Below are positions 50,287 to 59,159 of a stretch of 64,000 bases of DNA, in pieces. Position numbers and translations under genes: made by a program. How positions within the stretch are numbered: the stretch's first letter is position 1; every line of letters starts with the position of its first letter. This DNA is from Rossellomorea marisflavi. Its GTDB lineage: Bacteria; Bacillota; Bacilli; Bacillales; Bacillaceae_B. The stretch covers positions 786,001 to 850,000 of the forward strand of contig NZ_CP047095.1 of NCBI RefSeq assembly GCF_009806575.1, given 5' to 3'. The notes beneath the pieces are model-generated. The model saw nothing but the letters and a program-made list of their open reading frames with translations. It was not told where the DNA came from and did no database searches.

Positions 50287-51189
50287 TTGAATAAGAAAAT
50301 CCTTATGGTCACGATGTTTACCTTACTGGTCCTGATGACGCTATCTGCCTGCATGAAGCCGGAGAAAACACCCGAACCTTCCTCCCAAAAGGAAGCGGAG
50401 GAGAGCACCGATCTGGATGAGACGTTTGCCACGATCGAGAGTGATTATGACGCCCGGGTCGGGGTCTATGCCATCGATACGGGGTCTGATGAGACCATCG
50501 ATTATCGATCAGAGGAGCGCTTCGCTTTTGCCTCCACGTACAAGGCGCTGGCTGCGGCACTTGTATTGAAGCAAAATACCATGGAAGAGCTGGAGGAGGT
50601 CATCACGTACACCGAGGATGACCTGGTTTCATACTCTCCCATAACGGAAAAACATGTTGATACGGGCATGACCCTGGCGGAACTAAGCGAGGCGGCGGTC
50701 CGGACCAGTGACAACACGGCCGGCAACTTGCTTTTTGAGGAACTGGGAGGCCCTGAACAATTCCAGCAATCTCTAAGGGAGATCGGCGATGACGTGACAC
50801 AATCGGATCGATACGAGACGGCTTTGAATGAATTCACCCCGGGAAATACCCGTGACACCAGCACTCCGGCGGCCCTTGCCACGAGTCTTCAAGGATTTGC
50901 AGTGGGAGACCTGCTTACGGACGATAAGCGCGAACGTCTACTGGATTGGATGCAAGGAAATGCGACGGGAGATACACTGATCCGGGCCGGCGCAACTGAA
51001 GGCTGGACGATCGCTGATAAGAGCGGGGCCGGAAGATACGGGACGAGAAATGATATCGCCGTGGTCTGGCCGCCAGATCGGGAGCCGATCATCCTCGCCA
51101 TCATGACCCGTCATGATACGGAGGATGCCGAGTATGACGATGCGCTGATTGCCGAGGTGGCCGAAGCTACGCTTAACGCCCTTAAGTGA
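50287..51189 (+). CDS. bla: class A beta-lactamase (lipoprotein form)
   Basis: A 300-residue serine beta-lactamase. Lipobox TLSAC near residue 22, then a Lys/Glu/Pro linker. Catalytic motifs are complete: FASTYKAL (Ser70-x-x-Lys73), VRTSDNTAGN (SDN loop), ETALNEFTPGNTRDTSTP (Glu166 of the omega loop) and ADKSGAGRYGTRND (KTG-type box as KSG). Attached to the outer face of the membrane, it hydrolyses penicillins. TTG at 50287 is preferred because AGGTGAT would overlap an ATG at 50281. No blaR or blaI neighbours, so it is probably constitutive. Confidence 0.92.
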   Translation: MNKKILMVTMFTLLVLMTLSACMKPEKTPEPSSQKEAEESTDLDETFATIESDYDARVGVYAIDTGSDETIDYRSEERFAFASTYKALAAALVLKQNTMEELEEVITYTEDDLVSYSPITEKHVDTGMTLAELSEAAVRTSDNTAGNLLFEELGGPEQFQQSLREIGDDVTQSDRYETALNEFTPGNTRDTSTPAALATSLQGFAVGDLLTDDKRERLLDWMQGNATGDTLIRAGATEGWTIADKSGAGRYGTRNDIAVVWPPDREPIILAIMTRHDTEDAEYDDALIAEVAEATLNALK

Positions 51190-51222
51190 TGGCCCATCGT
51201 ACATCAAGAAAGAGGTGTTGGA

Positions 51223-52071
51223 ATGAAGTCGATCTTATTGATTGGACAGTCGAATATGGCGGGAAGAGGATTCATGGAGGATGTGCCTCCGATCTACAAT
51301 GAGCACATCAGTATGCTGCGAAATGGTAGATGGCAGATGATGGCTGAACCGCTGAATGTGGATCGCCACGTAGCAGGTGTTGGCCCCGCAGCGTCATTCG
51401 CTCAAGCTTGGACAGAGGATCACCCTGGGGAATCCATTGGATTGATCCCCTGTGCCGAGGGTGGAAGCTCGATCGATGAGTGGACACCTGATGGGATCCT
51501 GACCAGACATGCCATTTCCGAAGCAAGATTTGCCATGGAAACAAGTGAACTCGTCGGTATTCTGTGGCATCAGGGAGAAAGCGACAGCTACGGTGGACGC
51601 TATGAAACGTATAAGGAGAAAGTCTGCACGTTATTCAATCACTTGAGAAAGGAATTGAATGCTCCGGATATTCCCATTATCATGGGTGAATTGGGAGAGT
51701 ACCTTGGAGAGTCCGGATTCGGAAAGAGTGCGGTGGAGTATAAGCAAATAAACGAGGTGTTAGCTGACGTTGCCCATTCCGAAGAACATACGTATCTTGT
51801 CACCTCAAAGGGATTGACGGCCAATCCCGACGGCATTCATATGAATGCCATCTCGCAAAGGAAATTCGGATTGAGGTACTATGAAGCATTCTTGAACCGA
51901 ACGAATGTGGTAGACAAAGTGGATCAAGAAGACGGATGGATTGAACGAACAACGAATCGTGAACGGACGATAAATGAGGAGATCTTTGCTCAGACGTCTA
52001 AATTGGTATTGGGAGAAACGAGTTTTGAAGAGTTTAGCGCGTTTATATCCACTATGAAAGCAGGTAACTAG
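51223..52071 (+). CDS. SASA-type carbohydrate esterase (sialate O-acetylesterase domain)
   Basis: A 282-residue SGNH-like esterase with DUF303/SASA motifs: LLIGQSNMAGRG (catalytic Ser), IGLIPCAEGGSSIDEW (Gly block), GILWHQGESDS (block with His-Gln-Gly-Glu) and PDGIHMNAISQRKFG (Asp and His). No signal peptide, so cytosolic. It removes acetyl groups from sugars. The ATG follows GAGGTG, 33 bases after the beta-lactamase stop; the two may be cotranscribed. Confidence 0.88.
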   Translation: MKSILLIGQSNMAGRGFMEDVPPIYNEHISMLRNGRWQMMAEPLNVDRHVAGVGPAASFAQAWTEDHPGESIGLIPCAEGGSSIDEWTPDGILTRHAISEARFAMETSELVGILWHQGESDSYGGRYETYKEKVCTLFNHLRKELNAPDIPIIMGELGEYLGESGFGKSAVEYKQINEVLADVAHSEEHTYLVTSKGLTANPDGIHMNAISQRKFGLRYYEAFLNRTNVVDKVDQEDGWIERTTNRERTINEEIFAQTSKLVLGETSFEEFSAFISTMKAGN

Positions 52072-52135
52072 TCAAACCAAAGGGAGAATGGGCCAGTCAT
52101 TGTAGGGAGCATCATGATAGTAGAAGGATATGAAC

Positions 52136-52270
52136 TTACGAGATCCTCTTCTTCAGTTCATCAAGCTCTTCCCTAAGCTGCATATTTTCCTTTTTGATCT
52201 TTAATACTTCTGAGATCGTAAATAACATTGTTGACAATGTAAATAATAAAATAATAACAAAAACACCCAT
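52136..52270 (-). CDS. 44-residue single-helix membrane protein with coiled-coil tail
   Basis: An ATG at 52270 behind an excellent AAAGGAGAGG site opens 44 codons: one helix (VFVIILLFTLSTMLFTISEVL) and a charged heptad-like tail (KIKKENMQLREELDELKKRIS). The composition and ribosome site support a real small protein. Too short for normal ORF cut-offs. Family not recognised. Confidence 0.7.
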   Translation of the reverse strand: MGVFVIILLFTLSTMLFTISEVLKIKKENMQLREELDELKKRIS

Positions 52271-52353
52271 GCCGATCCTCTCCTTTATGATTATTCGATT
52301 CAGTGGATATGGTAACAGATATTGGTAATTGGTTCAATGGGTTTTAAGAGTTT

Positions 52354-52389
52354 AAAAGTCGGTTCCCTGGCATCAGGAAACCGACTTTT
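52354..52389. terminator. bidirectional intrinsic terminator
   Basis: AAAAGTCGGTTCCCT (52354-52368), loop GGCATC, AGGAAACCGACTTTT (52375-52389, one mismatch). It ends the M3 peptidase gene on the minus strand. Confidence 0.85.
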
Positions 52390-52408
52390 TGTTCTTCCAT
52401 TCAGCCCA

Positions 52409-54124
52409 TTACATGCACTGTTTATATTCATTTACATCCTCCACCACCCGTTTCATCGTCTGCTGCCAGAAGGCAGGCTGGGACAGGTCGATGTTGAAGT
52501 GCTTTTTCGTCAGTTCTTCCAGGGGTAGCATGCCGGTTTCGCTCAAAAATGCCTGGAAGCTGCGGGCAAATCCATCGCGCTTTCGGGCAAGCTCCAGCAG
52601 GCCGATGCTGAAGAGGAAGCCGAAGGAGTAGGGATAATTATAGAAGGAAAGGTCGGACCGGAAGAAATGGGGGTATTTCATCCACAAGCACGGTTCGTAT
52701 GCTGCTAACCCGTTTCCATAGGCTTTTTGCTGCGTCGAAAGGAGGAGCGCCTCCATCTCCTCTAAAGGGAGCGGTCCGGATTTTCGCTTCTCGTAAAAGG
52801 CCGTTTCGAATAGGTAGGCGGCCCTTATGGACATGAGGTAGTTGATGCTTTGTTCCACTTTCCATCCAAGGATGGATTTCTTGATGGCCGGATCAATTGT
52901 CCCCTTGATGACATCCTCGATCAGGGCCGTTTCAAACAGGATCGAAGCGCTCTCGGCCATGGTCATTTCGAGCGTTTCGTCCAGTGAGCGAAGGGTGTTC
53001 CTGGTTTTCATCTGCTTGAAATGCCAGGCATGGCCAAGCTCATGGGCCAGCCGTCTTGCGCTATCCAGACTGTTGTCATAGCTGAGGGAAATCCTGGATT
53101 CACCTTGAGTAAGAAATGGGGCACAAAATCCGCCGAATGGTTTTCCAGGACGTGTTTCTGCGTCCACCCAGTTGTTTGTGAGTGTCTCTTTTACAAATTC
53201 GGACATCTTGGGATCGATTGTTGCGAGGGAGTTCAAAGTCCTCTCGATTGCCTGTGGGTAAGGGACTTTCGGTAAAGCATTTTCAGATGCCGTCATGAGC
53301 TCGAGCCAGGACAGTTTTTCCTTCCCGGCCTCATTCGCTTTGAGGGTGAGGTAGTCCGAGAATTCATCCAGATGGGAATCGACTGCGTCCCACATGGCGT
53401 GAAGGGTCGCGCTGGAGATTCCATTCGCGCCGAGGGAGTCATCAAGATAGTTCACATGGTCCCGCTTTTGATCCTCGAGCCTCAACCCAACCATTTCATT
53501 ATAAATGGATGCTGCTTCAGGAGCCTTTTCCTGCAGTGCACGGTTCAGTCCTTGGAATGCCAGCTCCCTCATGGCAGGGTCGGCATGGGTCATGGCGATT
53601 TTATTGGCTTCTGCAAAAGGAAGGTCCTTCTCGCCTTCTCCAAGATCGGCATGCACGGTCAGGTTCCTGACCAGCGCGAGATACTTTTCTTCAAGGGACT
53701 TTAGTGTTGCGAGGGAATCGTTCGACTTGGTTCCACCGGTAAGTTCAGCTATGAAACGACGGTGGGGAATGGTGTTGGACCAGTCCTCCCATTGAGCAGG
53801 GCTCATGGTTTCAAGCAATGCCTGCCACTTGGAGCGGATGGTACGGGCCTCTGACGTTAAGGATGTGATCGTGGAGTGGAATGAAGATAAGGTAGTGGGG
53901 GCGATCTCTTCTACGGTCAGGCAGTAATAAAAGGATTCGGCTGAATCAAGGTGTTGGATGATGTCGGAAAGGCGAAAGAGATCCTGTTCGCAGGGGATTT
54001 CTGTCGTGTGGAACGCTTTTAAGGATTCCCCGAGGACATTCAACTGTTGGTCCCAGCGGTCCATATCAAGTCCGTGTAAAAGGTTGTTCAGATTCCAGCG
54101 TGTTGGCGAATGAAACGTTTTCAT
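52409..54124 (-). CDS. M3-family oligoendopeptidase (PepF-like)
   Basis: A 571-residue thimet-type metallopeptidase. Zinc site RRLAHELGHAWHFKQM (HExxH) with the downstream Glu in TLEMTMAESASILFETAL; N-terminal helical lid (NLLHGLDMDRWDQQLNVLGESL); substrate-recognition GYSFGFLFSIGL-like segment near the C-terminus as YNYPYSFGFLFS. Typical length for this subfamily of oligopeptidases. The ATG at 54124 follows GAAGGAGG. Cytosolic degradation of short peptides. Monocistronic. Confidence 0.92.
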   Translation of the reverse strand: MKTFHSPTRWNLNNLLHGLDMDRWDQQLNVLGESLKAFHTTEIPCEQDLFRLSDIIQHLDSAESFYYCLTVEEIAPTTLSSFHSTITSLTSEARTIRSKWQALLETMSPAQWEDWSNTIPHRRFIAELTGGTKSNDSLATLKSLEEKYLALVRNLTVHADLGEGEKDLPFAEANKIAMTHADPAMRELAFQGLNRALQEKAPEAASIYNEMVGLRLEDQKRDHVNYLDDSLGANGISSATLHAMWDAVDSHLDEFSDYLTLKANEAGKEKLSWLELMTASENALPKVPYPQAIERTLNSLATIDPKMSEFVKETLTNNWVDAETRPGKPFGGFCAPFLTQGESRISLSYDNSLDSARRLAHELGHAWHFKQMKTRNTLRSLDETLEMTMAESASILFETALIEDVIKGTIDPAIKKSILGWKVEQSINYLMSIRAAYLFETAFYEKRKSGPLPLEEMEALLLSTQQKAYGNGLAAYEPCLWMKYPHFFRSDLSFYNYPYSFGFLFSIGLLELARKRDGFARSFQAFLSETGMLPLEELTKKHFNIDLSQPAFWQQTMKRVVEDVNEYKQCM

Positions 54125-54317
54125 TTTTTCGTCCTCCTTCAAAGGTCGTCCTGTTTCCACCATAGCATAACCATCATTTTAGTTGATTGAAGGAGAGGGA
54201 GAACAAGACTATAATTTGGAAAACGTCATGGTTTAGACACAAACAACGGGGCAGGAGAAGGCAAAAGAGTAGTATTCTAATAGGGTTTGAAATGATTATT
54301 CTTAAAGGGGAATGGAT

Positions 54318-55295
54318 ATGAAGAAAGCAACCTATTTACTGATATCACTTGTCATGATGACGCTTGCGGCGTGTGCTCCACAGCAAAATCAGGCGTCAGA
54401 CAAAGACGATACCAAACAAGTAAGCGAACAGAAAGCAGATGAGAGCAAAAAAGACGGCGCTAAAAGTGAAGCGGCGGAAGCAGAGGAATCCAAGGATGAA
54501 CCAGAAAAGCGTGAAAGCGAACCTGCGACCACGGCTTCTGCTACAAGCATCAATGGGGACATTGACTACAGCGACTATAAACTGATCGAAGTCGACGGCG
54601 GGGACAGGTCCGGTGATCGTGAGCCCAACGTCCGTGTGGATATCGGATTCGGTGACAGGGAGTACTGGGCGTTCACCAATGAATATGGACAGTTGATCCG
54701 CGTGGAGGCGAAGGAAATCATTCTTCAGGATGATCAAACGGAGCCGGTTAAGTCGTCAGGCAGGTATTATTACGATGAAGCCAATGTTCCGGGGACGGAG
54801 CGTTCCTACCTCGACCAGGGGCATGTGATCGCCGACTCACTGGGCGGAGTGTCCAATGCCTATAACATCACGCCTCAGGACAGCACCCTCAACCGTCACG
54901 GGGATCAAGCTTACATGGAAAAAGTGATCCGCGATGCCGGAGGAGTGACAAACTTCGTGGCAAAGATCAGCTATCCAGATACAGAAACACAGATTCCCGA
55001 TCATTACACGTATACATACATCATGAAGGGAAGAACCGTGACGGATGACTTCGATAACGTGAACCCGGATGATGTGAATGCACGAGCAGAAGCAGAAGCC
55101 GAACCTGCAGCGGCTCCAGAGGCTGCCTCAACACAGGAAAGCACTCATGATATCAGTAAGGTTGATACGGATCATAACGGCAGGGTGACGATCGCTGAAG
55201 CGAAAGCGGCCGGATTCAAGATGCCGATCACGAGGGATTCATGGCTCTATGAATATATGGATGACCGCGATGGTGATGGGATGGTCGGAGAATGA
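54318..55295 (+). CDS. lipoprotein nuclease with C-terminal EF-hand-like calcium motif
   Basis: A 325-residue surface protein. Signal and lipobox LAAC near residue 19; an 80-residue Lys/Glu/Asp/Ser linker; a DNA/RNA non-specific endonuclease domain (NucA/NS_2 type) at residues about 90-250 with YLDQGHVIADSLGG (catalytic His) and NITPQDSTLNRHGDQAYM (Asn, metal-site); an Ala/Glu spacer; and two Ca-binding-like loops, DTDHNGRVTIAEAKAAGF and DRDGDGMVGE, the second at the very end. ATG 54318 is 7 bases after AAAGGGGA. Likely degrades extracellular nucleic acid at the cell surface. Confidence 0.85.
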   Translation: MKKATYLLISLVMMTLAACAPQQNQASDKDDTKQVSEQKADESKKDGAKSEAAEAEESKDEPEKRESEPATTASATSINGDIDYSDYKLIEVDGGDRSGDREPNVRVDIGFGDREYWAFTNEYGQLIRVEAKEIILQDDQTEPVKSSGRYYYDEANVPGTERSYLDQGHVIADSLGGVSNAYNITPQDSTLNRHGDQAYMEKVIRDAGGVTNFVAKISYPDTETQIPDHYTYTYIMKGRTVTDDFDNVNPDDVNARAEAEAEPAAAPEAASTQESTHDISKVDTDHNGRVTIAEAKAAGFKMPITRDSWLYEYMDDRDGDGMVGE

Positions 55296-55334
55296 GGTCT
55301 ACATGGGAATGAGTGTCATCCCATTACGACAGAT

Positions 55335-55360
55335 AAAAGCCTGGCTGCAGCCAGGCTTTT
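55335..55360. terminator. bidirectional intrinsic terminator
   Basis: AAAAGCCTGGC (55335-55345), loop TGCA, GCCAGGCTTTT (55350-55360): a perfect stem with T-tracts on both strands. Confidence 0.95.
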
Positions 55361-55375
55361 CCTCTTCCGGTCGAA

Positions 55376-56107
55376 TCATGGTTCGGTGCGGATCTTTTTC
55401 AAGAACAAGTAACAGATGCTCGATGAGACGCCGACCGCCAAGACCCCATAAAGTCCAGAAATAAATGCAGTAAAACCGAACAGGATATGCAGCATTAAGA
55501 ACAAGTACTGGTTATTCCTCTCTAACTCCATCATCGTCGTTTTTTGTTCAAATCTGGAGATCAGGATGGCAAATAAAAGGGCTGTGAGATACCATCCGAG
55601 AAAGTTTTGGGAAGGAATGTCGTAATACAATCCTCCATCGGCCCAGATCCAGTAGGATTTTACATTGGCCGCCACGGGATCGATGGCCAGGTCCAACCAC
55701 ACGGCAAAGAGGGGAACCAGTATCACGGTCCTGTGACGGAAGGAGAATAATTTAGAAAAGGCCAAACTGGCTCCCATGACCGATAGCCACGCAGGTCCCA
55801 TTGTGATCGGTACACCGAGGAACATCAGTCCGAAATCTGCTTCATATGTATACTCACCGAATATCAGGCCGGTGTGGGTACCGATGGACTCAATTGCGAT
55901 GGACCCGAAAAAGATGAATGGAATGATGAATCGTCCCTTTGGCAAGACATTCCACAGATAACACGATGCATATAACCCTGAAGCAAACAAAAACACCGTG
56001 TTTGCCCACTCAAGCCAAGGCGGCAAGAGCGAGAAACCGACTAGAATCAATCCAATCACAAACCATACACAGAAGAACTTCCACAAATATTTCTGAAATA
56101 CAAACAT
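55376..56107 (-). CDS. carotenoid biosynthesis protein (CruF-like, DUF422)
   Basis: A 243-residue polytopic protein with about seven helices and the DUF422 signatures FFGSIAIESIGTHTGLIFGEYTY and PAWLSVMGASLAF, DLAIDPVAANVKSYWIW. Relatives include CruF, the 1',2'-hydratase of carotenoid synthesis, and the Bacillus group annotated as carotenoid biosynthesis protein. The ATG at 56107 is preferred to a GTG 15 bases earlier. No other carotenoid gene is in the window. Monocistronic. Confidence 0.85.
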   Translation of the reverse strand: MFVFQKYLWKFFCVWFVIGLILVGFSLLPPWLEWANTVFLFASGLYASCYLWNVLPKGRFIIPFIFFGSIAIESIGTHTGLIFGEYTYEADFGLMFLGVPITMGPAWLSVMGASLAFSKLFSFRHRTVILVPLFAVWLDLAIDPVAANVKSYWIWADGGLYYDIPSQNFLGWYLTALLFAILISRFEQKTTMMELERNNQYLFLMLHILFGFTAFISGLYGVLAVGVSSSICYLFLKKIRTEP

Positions 56108-56306
56108 CCTCTTGATCCCCACTTTTTGACTGGATTGAAGCTCATACAGGAAATCAATCCATCATGTATTTTCATTTACCGGACTTTCCCTTTTCAGCAT
56201 GTCAAACCACCCGGCGTACTGTCAATTTTCTTACTGGCTGAATGCTCCATGATGGTTCACTCCCGTGTCTTTTTTGTGACAATCGAAAGGAGAGCCAATC
56301 GAACAT

Positions 56307-56355
56307 TTGACATTCAGGCCCTACCTGGATAAAATAACTTACGAACGTTCGTAAG
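56307..56355 (+). promoter_or_regulatory. promoter with perfect TetR-type operator
   Basis: TTGACA (56307-56312), 17-base spacer, TAAAAT (56330-56335), and two bases later the perfect palindrome CTTACGAACGTTCGTAAG (56338-56355), overlapping the transcription start and touching the ribosome site of the TetR gene. Autorepression of the whole tetR-SMR-SMR-speE operon is the natural reading. Confidence 0.85.
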
Positions 56356-56367
56356 GGAGTGGAGAAA

Positions 56368-56949
56368 ATGAAATCAAACGAATTAAAAGCGATTGCCCTT
56401 GAGCAATTCGCCCTTCATGGCTATCAAGGAGCTTCTCTATCTGCGATCGCAGATAAAGCGGGTATTAAAAAGCAATCCATTTATTCGCATTTTAAAAGTA
56501 AAGAAGATCTTTTTATCCGTGCTTTTGAAGATTCCGTTCAATATGAATTGGATTTCATTGAAATGGATCTGGTCGATAGTGATACATCCATACGCAATAT
56601 GTTGAACCAATTTCCTGCTAATTATCTTGCTCGATACCGGGAAGACTCAAATATGAAATTCTTCTTAAGGACATCCTTTTTTCCGCCTGTTGAATTGGAA
56701 GAGCCCATAAAGGAAGGGACTGAGAAATATATATCAGGCTTAGAATCCTTATTTGTTCAACTGTTTGAAAAGTATGGACAATTACACGATGAAATGACAC
56801 CTGAAAAAGCTTCTGTTGCGTATCTGACAATCCTTGATGGACTGTTGGTGGAATTAATGTATGGACGAACTGACCGACTGGAAAAACGTTTGGACCACTC
56901 ATTGGAAGTGTTTTGGAAAGGCGTAAGTGAAAGGGAGTGTCATGAATGA
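56368..56949 (+). CDS. TetR-family repressor
   Basis: A 193-residue TetR protein: HTH at residues 10-50 (IALEQFALHGYQGASLSAIADKAGIKKQSIYSHFKSKEDLF) and a helical ligand domain. The ATG at 56368 lies behind GGGAGTGG. Its stop overlaps the next gene (ATGA). First gene of an operon with two SMR transporter subunits and spermidine synthase; the gene order TetR-SMR-SMR resembles yvdT-yvdR-yvdS of Bacillus subtilis. A polyamine or cationic drug effector is likely. Confidence 0.9.
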   Translation: MKSNELKAIALEQFALHGYQGASLSAIADKAGIKKQSIYSHFKSKEDLFIRAFEDSVQYELDFIEMDLVDSDTSIRNMLNQFPANYLARYREDSNMKFFLRTSFFPPVELEEPIKEGTEKYISGLESLFVQLFEKYGQLHDEMTPEKASVAYLTILDGLLVELMYGRTDRLEKRLDHSLEVFWKGVSERECHE

Positions 56950-57290
56950 ATAAAGCGTGGACGTTCGTTGTACTCGGCTCCCTATTCGAAGTGGGCTGGG
57001 TCATCGGATTGAAACATTCTTCAGATTTCATCACGTGGGCAGCGACAATCGCAGCCATTGCCTTATCGTTTGGGTTCCTGATTAAGGCTACACAAATGTC
57101 CCTGCCGGTCGGGACCGCCTATGCCGTTTTTGCCGGTCTTGGAACGACGGGTACGGTCATTGCGGAAATGGTCTTTTTCAATGTCCCGTTCCAGGTGGCT
57201 AAAGTCGTATTGATCCTTGTGTTATTGGCAGGGGTCATCGGGCTTAAGCTGGTGACAGGGAAGAGTCAGGAACAGGGGGGCGAATCGTAA
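56946..57290 (+). CDS. SMR-family efflux subunit (first)
   Basis: A 114-residue four-helix small multidrug resistance protein. TFVVLGSLFEVGWVIGLKHS carries the essential Glu of TM1 (residue 14); MSLPVGTAYAVFAGLGTTGTVIAEMVFF is the family signature. A charged tail follows TM4. Overlaps the TetR gene by 4 bases and the second SMR gene by 1 base, so the two subunits are made in equal amounts and likely form a heterodimer. Confidence 0.92.
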   Translation: MNKAWTFVVLGSLFEVGWVIGLKHSSDFITWAATIAAIALSFGFLIKATQMSLPVGTAYAVFAGLGTTGTVIAEMVFFNVPFQVAKVVLILVLLAGVIGLKLVTGKSQEQGGES

Positions 57291-57604
57291 TGGGATGGAC
57301 ATTCCTTATTCTTGCAGGGGTATTTGAAGTGGTCGGTGTAACGGGATTGAACCTGATCACCCGGAAAAAAAGCGTATCATCCTATCTCATCTTTGTGGTC
57401 GGGCTTGCATGCAGCTTCACATTTTTGAGTTTGTCGATGCAGTCTCTACCAATGGGTACGGCCTATGCGATCTGGACGGGAATCGGTACCGTGGGATCAG
57501 GACTGGTCGGGATTTTATTTTATGGGGAATCTAAGAGCATCTTACGAATTATCTTCATGGCCATGGTGTTGAGCGCGGCTATTGGATTAAAGTTAATTAG
57601 TTAA
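57290..57604 (+). CDS. SMR-family efflux subunit (second)
   Basis: A 104-residue partner: [23 protein letters not shown] with the TM1 Glu, and [31 protein letters not shown]. Starts in a TAATG overlap. Paired SMRs have opposite membrane topologies. Next to speE, the pair is reminiscent of MdtI-MdtJ, which export spermidine in Escherichia coli; export of polyamines here is inferred. Confidence 0.92.
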   Translation: MGWTFLILAGVFEVVGVTGLNLITRKKSVSSYLIFVVGLACSFTFLSLSMQSLPMGTAYAIWTGIGTVGSGLVGILFYGESKSILRIIFMAMVLSAAIGLKLIS

Positions 57605-57620
57605 TTGGGAGTTGGATAAC

Positions 57621-58454
57621 ATGTCAGTATGGTTTACGGAGAAACAAACGAAGTCTTTCGGAATCACCGGGAAAGTTCGTCGCACGCTTGAGAGCGAGCA
57701 GACGGATTTTCAACAGCTAGAAATGCTGGAGACAGAAGAGTTCGGCAATATGCTGCTACTCGACGGGATGGTCATGACATCGGAGAAAGACGAATTCGTC
57801 TATCATGAGATGATCGCGCATATCCCATTATTCACTCACCCTTCACCCAAAAAGGTGTTGGTCGTCGGTGGAGGAGATGGCGGGACGATCAGGGAAGTGC
57901 TGAAGCATCCAGGAGTCGAGAGTGTGATGCAGGTTGAGATTGATGGCAAAGTGGTGGAATACTCGAAGAAACATCTGCCGACGATTTCATCCAGCTACGG
58001 GGATGCCCGTGCTGAACTGCTGATCGGAGATGGGTTTGAGCACATCATCAAGAGCGAAGGCGTCTATGACGTCATCCTGGTCGATTCAACAGAACCCGTT
58101 GGTCCCGCTGCGGGCTTGTTCACGAAGGGATTTTATGCGGGCATTGCCAAAGCACTGAAAGAAGATGGGATATTTGTGGCCCAGACAGACAACCCGTGGT
58201 TCAAATCGGAGCTAATCAAACATGTCATGAGGGACGCAAGCGAGGTATTTCCGATCACTCGCCTATATACGTGTAATATCCCAACCTATCCAAGCGGGAT
58301 GTGGACCTTTACGATGGGTTCGAAAGTGTATGATCCATTGGATGTGTCAATGGAGAATATTTCGGAACTTGATACAAAGTATTACACCCCTGAGCTTCAT
58401 CATGCAAGTTTTGTACTGCCAAGATTCGTGAACCGGCTTTTAGATAAGGAATGA
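57621..58454 (+). CDS. speE: spermidine synthase
   Basis: A 277-residue aminopropyltransferase. [20 protein letters not shown] is the dcSAM-binding glycine loop, [16 protein letters not shown] the acidic strand, and [21 protein letters not shown] the catalytic segment with Asp; DNPWF also matches. Transfers aminopropyl from decarboxylated SAM to putrescine. The ATG at 57621 is 9 bases after GGGAG. In Bacillus subtilis speE pairs with speB; here it is the last gene of a TetR-SMR operon, a different setting. Confidence 0.95.
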   Translation: MSVWFTEKQTKSFGITGKVRRTLESEQTDFQQLEMLETEEFGNMLLLDGMVMTSEKDEFVYHEMIAHIPLFTHPSPKKVLVVGGGDGGTIREVLKHPGVESVMQVEIDGKVVEYSKKHLPTISSSYGDARAELLIGDGFEHIIKSEGVYDVILVDSTEPVGPAAGLFTKGFYAGIAKALKEDGIFVAQTDNPWFKSELIKHVMRDASEVFPITRLYTCNIPTYPSGMWTFTMGSKVYDPLDVSMENISELDTKYYTPELHHASFVLPRFVNRLLDKE

Positions 58455-58509
58455 GGGTTTCAGTAGAGTGTTAGAAGATCATTTAAGGAAACTTATAAAG
58501 AAGGATGAA

Positions 58510-58541
58510 AGGTTAACCGGTAGGACGGTTGGCCTTTTTTC
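58510..58541 (+). terminator. intrinsic terminator of the speE operon
   Basis: AGGTTAACC (58510-58518) pairs with GGTTGGCCT (58527-58535, two G-T wobbles), then TTTTTC. Confidence 0.75.
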
Positions 58542-58544
58542 TTT

Positions 58545-59159
58545 TGGGAGAATCGCTCTCTTAAACGATCGCAATACGAGTTGGATGGAGAGGGCAATCA
58601 TGATGGTGCGGTAAGGAATTCCGCCTCATTGAAATGGCGTTGTTTATCTATTTTAATAGTCTGACATACCATTTAATCGATTGGCAGTGAGAGTGTACAT
58701 TTTTTTATATACATCATTCATACGTAGCCATCCTCTCACCACCGGGAACGATGGTGCACAATCAGCCGTCAACCGTGCTCATCTTCTGGAATGGTGGAAA
58801 GCTCTGACACTCTTCATGGGATCTTGATGTCTGGCTCCAAATCCAGCCCTTTTCCACAAGGAATAACAAAAAACCCCCTTTGTACAAACAAAGGGGTAAA
58901 AGGGGGTCAATGACAAATTGTCTCCTTCATCATACAATGGATGAAAATATTTTACAACTTTAAAGTGGAAAAGTTTTGAATATTTATTATAAATGATTTA
59001 TATCTTTGCATATTGGGAGTATATGTCACCATCTGGATTCCTGCTCCCATTTGTAGTACCATTAAATGCATTTCTGTTTGCGGGCCATCCTGCCTACACA
59101 CAAAGAACATATCAGACTCGTATACTTGTAAAAACATCATCAAGGACCCAGGAGGCTTT
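58545..59159. other. gene-free 0.6-kb stretch before the histidine kinase
   Basis: No frame with a believable start and composition. It contains a minus-strand terminator hairpin (58866-58896) without a gene on that strand, and the AT-rich leader of the kinase gene from about 58930. An open frame reaching back to 59013 is continuous with the kinase but lacks a ribosome site. Confidence 0.5.
58866..58896 (-). terminator. orphan minus-strand terminator
   Basis: On the minus strand CCCCTTTGT (58888-58896), loop TTGT, ACAAAGGGG (58875-58883), then GTTTTTTGTTATT. A classic intrinsic terminator, but no protein gene on the minus strand ends near it; the source could be a small RNA starting between about 58900 and 59150. 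Confidence 0.6.

Noticed and set aside
58870-58910. A guanidine-II (mini-ykkC) type riboswitch
   Set aside because: There is one good hairpin with an ACAA/TTGT loop, not the paired ACGR-loop hairpins; it reads as a minus-strand terminator.
59013-59159. An upstream extension of the histidine kinase by 49 residues
   Set aside because: The extension is Cys- and Ile-rich without a membrane logic or ribosome site; the ATG at 59160 has GGAGG and begins a normal basic N-terminus before TM1.
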